A DNA stretch of 10,329 bases from Candidatus Schekmanbacteria bacterium (GTDB lineage Bacteria > Schekmanbacteria > GWA2-38-11 > J061), in contig JACRJM010000013.1 in NCBI GenBank assembly GCA_016219965.1, forward strand, positions 1 through 10,329. The letters are read 5' to 3'. A program made the position numbers and the translations under genes. Of the stretch, positions 5,555-10,329 are shown in pieces (position 1 is the stretch's first letter; every line of letters starts with the position of its first letter). Below the pieces are notes generated by a model, which ran no database searches, was not told where the DNA came from, and saw nothing but the letters and a program-made list of their open reading frames with translations.

Positions 5555-5862
5555 ACCATTGATTGACAGGCAAATTTGCCCTGATATTACTATATTGGCA
5601 TGCTTTTAGTGCAGTTTTGCCCGATGCCAATATCAAGGCATTATGCCTTGATAACGATAATATAAAGGTTTTACACATGCAGAGTCAAGACCAAAAGCCA
5701 AAAATACTTGACCAGGTCCGCAGCATAATGCGCCTGCACCATTACTCCATCCATACCGAACGGACTTACATCAACTTGATCAAACGATACATTGCTTTTC
5801 ATCGGATGAAGTCACGTAAAGACCTGGCGAATGGAGAACGCAGGATCGAGGCGTTTCTCACT
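5555..5862 (+). other. Integron head copy 2: attI remainder, integrase promoter region, intI start
   Basis: Best-preserved head. After the duplicated ACCATT come GATTGACAGG, the palindrome GGCAAATTTGCC (5569-5580), a 10-bp-arm inverted repeat (ATATTGGCAT 5592-5601, ATGCCAATAT 5624-5633), a 21-bp palindrome (5632-5652, arms ATCAAGGCAT/ATGCCTTGAT around one base), GATAATATAAAGG and the intI ATG at 5677. The 21-bp palindrome is conserved base for base in copy 1 and lies where the -35 region of an integrase promoter with GATAAT as -10 would be, so it may be an operator. Its arms do not match the LexA box CTGT-N8-ACAG. Confidence 0.7.
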
Positions 5863-5889
5863 CTAAATCAGCGGCGGGGTTTTACCTAG
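5677..5889 (+). pseudogene. intI: Integron integrase N-terminal stub 2
   Basis: Seventy codons begin MQSQDQKPKILDQVRSIMRL and HHYSIHTERTYINLIKRYIA. This is the SAM-like N-terminal arm-binding domain of IntI-type tyrosine recombinases: 'R..HYS..TE.TY..WI.R.I.FH' and 'IEAFLT' are family blocks. Homology stops after IEAFLT (5862), where the family continues with HLA; the last eight codons (LNQRRGFT) read attC sequence and end at TAG 5887-5889. Full-length IntI is about 320-340 residues, so nearly 80% including all catalytic residues is missing. The start is set by identity with copy 1 and by AAAGG at 5664-5668; an upstream extension of the frame to 5563 reads only attI. Confidence 0.8.
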
Positions 5890-5914
5890 TTCGCTGGAGT
5901 GATTTGTTATGCCT
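5863..5914 (-). other. attC site of the toxin-antitoxin cassette, truncated
   Basis: On the minus strand: R'' GGCATAAC (5914-5907), AAATCACTCCAGCGAAC, then GCCGCTGATTTAG. AAATCA(CTC)CAGCG can pair with CGCTGATTT with extra bases on one side, as in attC folds. The final R' (GTTRRRY) is lost because the site runs directly into integrase stub 2 at 5862. R'' matches GTTATGCC at 6511-6504, proving it belongs to the cassette to its right. Confidence 0.6.
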
Positions 5915-6206
5915 TCTTTTCCCTCTTTTTCCAATAGTTGGGTTCTCTGTTGAGATGCATCACAGCCATTATAAATACCTCTTCACTTGTAACTTGGTAT
6001 ATAACCCCGTAAGGGAAACGATTTGTAAAACATCTTCTGGTATTTGCAGAAAGTGGAGCCCAGGCAAGAGGAAACGAAAGAATATTTTGAATTGCTAAGT
6101 AGACTTCTTTTGCGAATTCCAATCCGAGGCCATTTTGGCATTCGTTATAATAAGCGATAGCCTCAGTTAACTCCTTTTCGACATCGGGATGGAAAGAATA
6201 ATTCAA
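5907..6206 (-). CDS. ParE/RelE-superfamily toxin (99 aa)
   Basis: A 99-residue protein starting (M)NYSFHPDVEKELTEAIAYYN, with the family pattern of an N-terminal strand, a long two-helix hairpin (E.E...A..YY......G..F...V..A...I...P) and C-terminal strands ending R.FPYGVIYQV and MAVMHLNREPNYWKKR. RelE-type members cut ribosome-bound mRNA, ParE-type members poison gyrase; 'A..YY' plus 'R..FPY.V.Y' are shared by both, so the target is not assigned. The start codon is TTG, with AGG ten bases before it, five bases after the antitoxin stop. The stop TAA lies inside the attC core GGCATAAC. Such pairs are typical stabilising cassettes of chromosomal integrons. Confidence 0.85.
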   Translation of the reverse strand: MNYSFHPDVEKELTEAIAYYNECQNGLGLEFAKEVYLAIQNILSFPLAWAPLSANTRRCFTNRFPYGVIYQVTSEEVFIMAVMHLNREPNYWKKREKKA

Positions 6207-6211
6207 GAGAT

Positions 6212-6430
6212 TTACCTGCCAAATATTTTCTTAAATACTTCATCACCTGGTATCGTTTTTACTTTACCACTTTTTATTTCTTCAACCCTCTTTTCTGCCT
6301 CCGCTGCCCACAATTCGTCTATTTCTTTCTGAATGGGATGAAGGCTTCGGAGAAGTTTATCTACAAGTTGCGCCCTTATCTCGACTGGTAGCGAAACTGC
6401 TTCGTCAAAAAGTTCATTGGTCTTTATCAT
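6212..6430 (-). CDS. Addiction-module antitoxin (72 aa)
   Basis: MIKTNELFDEAVSLPVEIRA, then QLVDKLLRSLHPIQKEIDEL, then WAAEAEKRVEEIKSGKVKTI. The 'A..LP...RA.L...LL.SL' start, the 'E...W..EA..R..E...G...' middle and the 'P..EV...' tail are those of the 'putative addiction module component' family (TIGR02574/Unstab_antitox), short proteins paired with RelE/ParE toxins. The ATG at 6430 follows GGGGG by five bases; a GTG four codons earlier overlaps that ribosome site and is unlikely. It lies first in the cassette, upstream of the toxin, as usual for type II pairs. Confidence 0.85.
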   Translation of the reverse strand: MIKTNELFDEAVSLPVEIRAQLVDKLLRSLHPIQKEIDELWAAEAEKRVEEIKSGKVKTIPGDEVFKKIFGR

Positions 6431-6503
6431 GTTTACCCCCACATAAATATTGTTTTATTTTAGCATATCATGTTTCACCGAGTGTAGATATATCTTTTGT
6501 TGT

Positions 6504-6560
6504 GGCATAACCATTGATTGACAGGCAAATTTGCCCTTATATTATTATAACGATAATATA
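6504..6560 (+). other. Integron head copy 3: attI and end of the integrase promoter, intI lost
   Basis: GGCATAACCATTGATTGACA and the palindrome GGCAAATTTGCC repeat copy 2, but the roughly 70 bases carrying the two inverted repeats are deleted: TTATATTATTA is joined to TAACGATAATATA. Similarity ends at about 6560 and no integrase codons follow. The next 18 bases lead straight into the 3' end of the FAD-oxidoreductase gene, marking the edge of the integron-derived DNA. Confidence 0.65.
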
Positions 6561-6578
6561 GGTGAGCCTTAATATAGT

Positions 6579-8189
6579 TTACAGACTTGCCTCCACAGCC
6601 TTTATAGCATCCGCTGCCGAACTCGTTATACCGCCTGTGTACCCTGAACCTTCACCTATCGGGTAGAGGTTTTTTATATTTACTGATTCATATTTTCCCG
6701 TGCGTTTAATTCTTACAGGGGAGGAAGTTCTCGTCTCTGCACCTAACAATATCGCATGGTCTGAAACAAACAAAGGATAATCCCTTTCCCAACTCTTGAA
6801 TGCGTTTAAAAGCGCCACGGTTATAAAGTCAGGAAAGATTTCATTCATATCAGCAGATGCGGCCCCCATCTTAAACGAATTATTATTTAAGTTAACAGAG
6901 GTCTTGCCGGATAAAAAATCTATTAGATTCTGCGCAGGGACTTCCCATCTTCCTCCTCCTGCATTAAAGGCCTTTTGCTCTATATCCTTCTGGAACTCAA
7001 TACCGGCCAATGGGGCGATTGATTTATAATCATCCGTATGACAGGTTACAACAAGGGCTGAATTTGAGAATTCTGAAGACCTGCCCGAGTAGCTCATGCC
7101 GTTTACAACCAGCATACCATTTTCAGAAGAGGCATTTATTACCTCACCTCCGGGGCACATGCAGAATGTGTACACCCCCCGCCCTGCTTTTCGATTGGTG
7201 TAGTTAAATGAATAGGTCGCAGCCCCTATACCAGGGAACTTCTTGTACTTATTGCCATACCTTATAAGATTGATAATTTCAGCAGGATGCTCTACCCGTA
7301 CTCCAACTAAAATTGGCTTCTGCTCAATAGCTATACCTTTTTTGTGAAACATCTCAAATGAGTCCCGCGCAGAATGTCCCACCGCAAGATAGAGGGTTGA
7401 AGAACTATACTCCTTCTCCCCGTTTATTACCACGCCTGAGACTTTATCACCTGATATAAGGATATCAGTTACTTTTGAACCATAATGTATCTCTCCGCCT
7501 CTTTCAAGGATATAGCTCCTTATATTACGAACTATTCTGCACAAGATGTCCGTACCGACATGGGGTTTGCTGATATACCCTATCTCTTCAGGGGCGCCAA
7601 ATTTTATAAATGTATCCAGCACCCTGTTTATATGTTTCGAATTTTTTGTCCTGGAAAACAGCTTACCATCCGAGTATGAACCGGCGCCCCCTTCACCAAA
7701 CTGAATATTTGATTCAGGGTCTAACACCCTTTCTTTGATAAATCTTTGGACATCAATGGAGCGCTCTTCTATTTTTTTACCCCTTTCAAATATCAGAGGT
7801 TTAATACCATAAGCAATAAGCTCAAGGGCTGCGAACATTCCGGCAGGACCGAAACCTGCTATTACAGGCCTCTCTTTGATGTTTTTGGGGTTCCTGTCTG
7901 CCTTTATCTCTTCAGTGTATATGGGGTATACAGGGAGGTTCTCCTTGTTGTCGAAGATATCAGGAGTAGTGACAACTATTGAAACTTCGTAGTAGAACTG
8001 ATCCTTATTGTTCGTATCAAGTGATTTATGCAGAATTTTAACTAATTTAACATCTGATTCGCTGATGTTCAGCCTTTGTGAAGCGGCCTTTAGATATTCA
8101 TCAATCCCGTCTTTTTCAACAGGTATCCGCAAACCGCTTATTATTAAATTCAGGAAATACCCCTGATCTTCCCCCGCTATTGCGGACAC
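6579..8189 (-). CDS. FAD-dependent dehydrogenase, COG2509-like (536 aa)
   Basis: A 536-residue flavoprotein. Residues 13-100 form the small N-terminal domain of this family; 'PVIAGFGPAGMFAALELIAY' at 108-127 holds the G-x-G-x-x-G (112-117) for the ADP part of FAD, followed by the glutamate of FERGKK. 'FGEGGAGSYSDGKLFSRT' and the C-terminal 'LYPIGEGSGYTGGITSSAAD' are hallmark blocks of the COG2509 group of uncharacterised oxidoreductases (HI0933/GidA-like fold). There is no signal peptide, so it is cytoplasmic. Substrate unknown. The frame opens with GTG at 8189 (MSAIAGEDQG), without a good ribosome site; the family usually starts near 'FLNLIISGLRIP', so the true start could lie within the first dozen codons. 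Same strand as the YchJ gene, 92 bases apart. Confidence 0.85.
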   Translation of the reverse strand: MSAIAGEDQGYFLNLIISGLRIPVEKDGIDEYLKAASQRLNISESDVKLVKILHKSLDTNNKDQFYYEVSIVVTTPDIFDNKENLPVYPIYTEEIKADRNPKNIKERPVIAGFGPAGMFAALELIAYGIKPLIFERGKKIEERSIDVQRFIKERVLDPESNIQFGEGGAGSYSDGKLFSRTKNSKHINRVLDTFIKFGAPEEIGYISKPHVGTDILCRIVRNIRSYILERGGEIHYGSKVTDILISGDKVSGVVINGEKEYSSSTLYLAVGHSARDSFEMFHKKGIAIEQKPILVGVRVEHPAEIINLIRYGNKYKKFPGIGAATYSFNYTNRKAGRGVYTFCMCPGGEVINASSENGMLVVNGMSYSGRSSEFSNSALVVTCHTDDYKSIAPLAGIEFQKDIEQKAFNAGGGRWEVPAQNLIDFLSGKTSVNLNNNSFKMGAASADMNEIFPDFITVALLNAFKSWERDYPLFVSDHAILLGAETRTSSPVRIKRTGKYESVNIKNLYPIGEGSGYTGGITSSAADAIKAVEASL

Positions 8190-8281
8190 CTGAAAAAATA
8201 CAATGGGTCACATCTTGAAAAATCAGTTAGCTTCAGCATAAAAAATCTCTAAGCATCTATTCCCTGCCAATACCAGCCGGG

Positions 8282-8770
8282 TCACTGGCCACAGCATTTT
8301 TTGAATTTCTTTCCGCTGCCGCACTCGCAGGGGTCATTGCGTCCGGTTTTGGGCGTTGTCCGGACAACAGGTTTTGGCCCCTGGATTTTCCCTGTGGTAA
8401 AGTACCATATCCCCTCCTGCTTCTTGAACGATGACAATTCCCGGTGTTCTTTATTTATCCCCTGATCTGTAAAGGTTGCGATAAATTCAACCTGGCCGTC
8501 ATCATCTCCGGGTCCGCCTTTCTTCGTGTCCAGGATCTCAAAGGCATGCCACTCTGCGCTTTCTGCCCAGTCCCGGGTGCTTTTTTCGTCATAGTCCGAA
8601 CGGAAATCCGGATGGAGAGACGTATAGATATACCCCATCTCTTTTTTGACGTATGCGCTGTACCGGGACCTCATAAGTTGTTCAGCGGTTAATACAGGCC
8701 GCTCTGCCTTTATCAAAGGCCGGCAGCATTCAGCATATGCGATATTAGAACCGCAGGGACACAGATCCAT
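8282..8770 (-). CDS. ychJ: YchJ-family SEC-C protein (162 aa)
   Basis: A 162-residue protein with two zinc-binding SEC-C motifs, one at each end: [13 protein letters not shown] (residues 4-16) and [16 protein letters not shown] at the C-terminus, framing an NTF2-like YchJ middle domain ('[12 protein letters not shown]', 'WHAFEIL', 'GQVEFIATF'). This is the full two-motif architecture of YchJ/UPF0225. The cellular role is not settled; SEC-C motifs bind zinc and, in SecA, contact the chaperone SecB and ribosomes. The start MDLCPCGS at 8770 is chosen because AAGGAG lies seven bases before it; the earlier ATG at 8788 would place that site within the coding region. Confidence 0.9.
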   Translation of the reverse strand: MDLCPCGSNIAYAECCRPLIKAERPVLTAEQLMRSRYSAYVKKEMGYIYTSLHPDFRSDYDEKSTRDWAESAEWHAFEILDTKKGGPGDDDGQVEFIATFTDQGINKEHRELSSFKKQEGIWYFTTGKIQGPKPVVRTTPKTGRNDPCECGSGKKFKKCCGQ

Positions 8771-8898
8771 GTTTAACTCCTTATACAATAATGAACGCTT
8801 TCCATTCAGCCGTCGCCTGGAATCTGCTTTTTCGAGGGTATGGTAACAGGATGATTTCTGGGTGTCAACGGGACGTTAGCTTTGTGTGTTTGTTAAGA

Positions 8899-8927
8899 TT
8901 GAAGATGTCAGTTTAACGTGTTAGTAT
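8899..8927 (+). promoter_or_regulatory. Promoter of the VOC gene, apparently giving a leaderless mRNA
   Basis: TTGAAG (8899-8904) and TAGTAT (8922-8927) are separated by exactly 17 bases, a good sigma-70 fit. Transcription would begin near 8934-8935, that is at the ATG itself (8935-8937). No Shine-Dalgarno sequence lies before the ATG. TATTAT at 8925-8930 is an alternative -10 with poorer spacing and would start even further downstream. Confidence 0.5.
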
Positions 8928-8934
8928 TATACGC

Positions 8935-9318
8935 ATGATTAAAAAACTGCTCCACACGCGGATGCGCGTCAATGACATGGAAGAGACATTGCGTTTCTAC
9001 GTGGATGTCCTGGGACTGACGGTCGAGAATCGCAAGCGTTCCCCACGCGGATCAGAGCTAGTCTTTCTGTCTGTTCCAAACAGTGATGAGGTGATCGAGA
9101 TATGTTCATTTCCTCCTGGCGGAAAAGTCGAGGTGCCGGAGGACCTTGTGCATCTGGCCTTCGAAGTGGATGACCTTGATCAGATGATCCTGCACTTTAA
9201 GGAGAAGGGAGTCCTGATTACAGATGGCCCGACAGTGACCTCGTCAGGCAGCCGTCTCTGTTTTATCGAGGCCCCGGATAAGTACGAGGTCGAATTGATC
9301 GAGCGGCCCGTGAAGTAG
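8935..9318 (+). CDS. gloA: Lactoylglutathione lyase-like VOC protein (127 aa)
   Basis: A single-module pair of beta-alpha-beta-beta-beta units of the vicinal-oxygen-chelate fold, 127 residues, close to GloA's usual 130-135. The four metal ligands of glyoxalase I can be placed: His7 (LLHTRMRV), Glu55 (EVIEICSF), His73 (LVHLAFEV) and Glu120 (YEVELIE). GloA converts the methylglyoxal-glutathione hemithioacetal to S-lactoylglutathione. Family blocks 'RFYVDVLGL' and 'IEAPDKYEVELIE' are clear. A related activity is possible, for example methylmalonyl-CoA epimerase, or fosfomycin-type thiol transfer, but the E-L-I-E end favours GloA. The start is fixed by family length; there is no ribosome site, see the promoter entry. 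The regulator at 9367 lies 48 bases downstream on the same strand and may be cotranscribed. Confidence 0.82.
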   Translation: MIKKLLHTRMRVNDMEETLRFYVDVLGLTVENRKRSPRGSELVFLSVPNSDEVIEICSFPPGGKVEVPEDLVHLAFEVDDLDQMILHFKEKGVLITDGPTVTSSGSRLCFIEAPDKYEVELIERPVK

Positions 9319-9366
9319 GACTTAGATGCGGCATGGTGATTATTTAACTTTTCCACCGGTCGTTCT

Positions 9367-10107
9367 ATGTTTTACCTGATGGACGTCCTAAGACCGGGTG
9401 AGGAGGAAGCGCCTGTGCGAAATATCACTCCAAGCAAGTACTGGTATCTAAAACAGATCAAATTGTTCTCTGACCTTTCTGATGAAGAGTTGAAGACCAT
9501 GGAGGCTATGACCAGAATGGAATCTGTCCGGAAGCGACAGATTGTCTATATCCCCGGTGAACCTGGCAATTCTGTTTACATTCTTAAAGAGGGGCGGATT
9601 AAGATTTCGAGGCTAATGGAAGATGGTCGTGAGCTTACACTGGTCATCTTAGAGCCCGGAGAGATTTTCGAGGAAATAGATGCCCTGGAAAATACCAGCA
9701 GAGACACCATGGCATCTGCAATGGATGACTCCAATATATGTGTTATCCGAAAGGAAGACTTTGAGAAATTCCTCAGGACTAAACCGGACATACCTATCAA
9801 ATTAACAAAGTTGATCGGGCTGCGTCTTAAAAGGATCGAAAACCGCATTGAAAATCTACTATACAAGGATGTTCCTTCACGCCTTGCACACATACTACTC
9901 GATCTGAGTAATGAAGCTGGCCACATTGATAATATGGGAATTCGCCTTAAGGCCAGGCTGACCCATCAGGAGCTCGCAAACCTTATAGCCTCAACACGGG
10001 AAACAGTCAGTCTCACCCTTAGAGAGTTCCGGGACAAGGGGTTGATAGAATTCAACCGGAAGGAGATCATCATCCGGAATAAGAACGGTCTCATCAAATA
10101 TCTTTAA
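9367..10107 (+). CDS. Crp/Fnr-family transcriptional regulator (246 aa)
   Basis: N-terminal cNMP-binding-like beta-barrel (residues about 28-150: 'KLFSDLSDEELKTME', 'VYIPGEPGNSVYILKEGRIK', 'LTLVILEPGEIFEEIDAL'), a long dimer helix, and a C-terminal winged helix-turn-helix (about 185-240) with 'LTHQELANLIASTRETVSLT'. The cAMP-contacting FGE...RSA of CRP is replaced by FEE...SRDT, and there is no N-terminal cysteine cluster, so neither cAMP nor an FNR iron-sulfur cluster is expected; the signal is unknown. The recognition helix keeps CRP's R-E-T-V but has Leu where CRP has Arg185. The frame starts at 9367; MDVLRP at 9382 is an alternative, neither having a clear ribosome site. It probably acts on the next gene or on itself through the palindrome at 10112. 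Confidence 0.88.
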   Translation: MFYLMDVLRPGEEEAPVRNITPSKYWYLKQIKLFSDLSDEELKTMEAMTRMESVRKRQIVYIPGEPGNSVYILKEGRIKISRLMEDGRELTLVILEPGEIFEEIDALENTSRDTMASAMDDSNICVIRKEDFEKFLRTKPDIPIKLTKLIGLRLKRIENRIENLLYKDVPSRLAHILLDLSNEAGHIDNMGIRLKARLTHQELANLIASTRETVSLTLREFRDKGLIEFNRKEIIIRNKNGLIKYL

Positions 10108-10111
10108 TAAA

Positions 10112-10127
10112 TGTAAGCTGCCTTACA
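10112..10127. promoter_or_regulatory. Crp-type operator candidate TGTAA-N6-TTACA
   Basis: TGTAAGCTGCCTTACA is a perfect 16-bp inverted repeat (arms TGTAAG/CTTACA) with the half-site geometry of a CRP site (TGTGA-N6-TCACA). It lies five bases after the stop of the Crp/Fnr gene and about 70 bases before the next start. If TATCCT (10150-10155) is the -10, its centre would be near -42, the activating position of class II sites. With no T-tract after it, a terminator is unlikely. Confidence 0.45.
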
Positions 10128-10190
10128 GATTTAAAGATGCATGGGATGTTATCCTTATATCACCAATAAACCACAAAGGAGGTGAATATT

Positions 10191-10329
10191 ATGAAAAGAA
10201 AAAACATATTTATCTATTCAGGTGTAATCATGCTTATCGTAGGGATTCCGCTCGGAATCATCAGAGCAGAAGAGATGATGAAGAAGATGTCACCCTACAT
10301 GCCAGAGGAAAAAGTAAAGATGATGCAGG
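10191..10329 (+). CDS. Small membrane-anchored or exported protein, C-terminus beyond window
   Basis: Forty-six codons are visible: MKRKNIFIYSGVIMLIVGIP, then LGIIRAEEMMKKMSPYMPEE and KVKMMQ. A positive start (KRK) followed by about 17 hydrophobic residues makes a signal anchor or signal peptide, with 'IIRA-EE' a possible cleavage site. The part after it is hydrophilic and methionine-rich (MMKKM...MMQ), pointing to the periplasmic side. It has the best ribosome site of the window, AAAGGAGGTGA, six bases before the ATG, so strong translation is likely. I do not recognise the family. The Crp-type palindrome upstream suggests control by the neighbouring regulator. Confidence 0.75.
   Translation, partial: MKRKNIFIYSGVIMLIVGIPLGIIRAEEMMKKMSPYMPEEKVKMMQ

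Noticed and set aside
5563-5676. Upstream extension of integrase stub 2 (MTGKFALILLYW...)
   Set aside because: The frame is open only by chance through attI and its palindromes; the start at 5677 matches copy 1.
280-6560. CRISPR array as an explanation of the recurring palindromic segments
   Set aside because: Only three copies kilobases apart, each with long flanking homology and genes between; no spacers or regular spacing.
9576-9926. Minus-strand frame of 116 codons within the Crp/Fnr gene
   Set aside because: It is antisense to a clear Crp/Fnr protein, with a serine-rich shadow composition and no homology that I recognise.
10112-10127. Rho-independent terminator after the Crp/Fnr gene
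   Set aside because: The inverted repeat is not GC-rich and is followed by GATTTAAAG, not a run of T.
1-10329. tRNA, rRNA or riboswitch
   Set aside because: I looked for cloverleaf arms with GTTCGA-type loops, rRNA words and common riboswitch cores on both strands and saw none that I could support.

Overview
This window looks like an accessory, integron-rich stretch of a bacterial chromosome. The host is probably an environmental Gram-negative bacterium, perhaps of the Nitrospirota/Desulfobacterota type. That guess rests only on gene content (COG2509-type oxidoreductase, YchJ, Crp/Fnr regulator, chromosomal integron with toxin-antitoxin cassettes, a 'CTGAACTTGTTTCAG' MITE); there is no marker gene. 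The main theme is a broken-up integron. A head module (cassette insertion site, integrase promoter, first codons of an IntI-type tyrosine recombinase) occurs three times in the same orientation, near 280-457, 5411-5862 and 6504-6560. No copy keeps a working integrase. To the left of each head lie gene cassettes on the minus strand, the normal integron arrangement, bounded by matching core sites (GTTAGCTG/CAGCTAAC, GTTGTACGC/GCGTACAAC, GTTATGCC/GGCATAAC).

Layout. 1-267: GNAT acetyltransferase, first cassette of head 1. 280-500: head 1 with a 30-codon integrase stub. 754-1660: plus-strand cluster of decaying toxin-antitoxin genes (small antitoxin-like protein, truncated partner, MNT nucleotidyltransferase, C-terminal remnant of a HEPN protein). 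1677-3333: a decayed restriction-modification operon on the minus strand (methyltransferase C-terminus, intact KilA-N gene, internally deleted restriction/helicase subunit), bounded on both sides by 5' ends of a REP-associated tyrosine transposase. 3334-4923: cassette with a TIR plus restriction-nuclease fusion, its attC cut by the transposase remnant. 4924-5417: cassette with an HNH-like protein carrying one internal stop codon, and a well-formed attC. 5411-5889: head 2, with a 132-bp MITE inserted in the attI and a 70-codon integrase stub that runs into a partial attC. 5863-6510: cassette with an antitoxin/ParE-RelE toxin pair. 6504-6560: head 3, reduced to attI and the end of the integrase promoter.

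From 6579 rightward the DNA looks like ordinary chromosome: a COG2509-type FAD oxidoreductase and a YchJ/SEC-C protein on the minus strand, then a lactoylglutathione-lyase-like VOC protein (apparently leaderless), a Crp/Fnr-family regulator, and the start of a small membrane-anchored or exported protein on the plus strand. A Crp-type palindrome lies between the last two.

The strongest candidate for new biology is the TIR-REase-REase protein, probably an anti-phage effector carried as a single-gene integron cassette. It sits among repeated integrase-less heads that could capture cassettes only if an integrase acts in trans.
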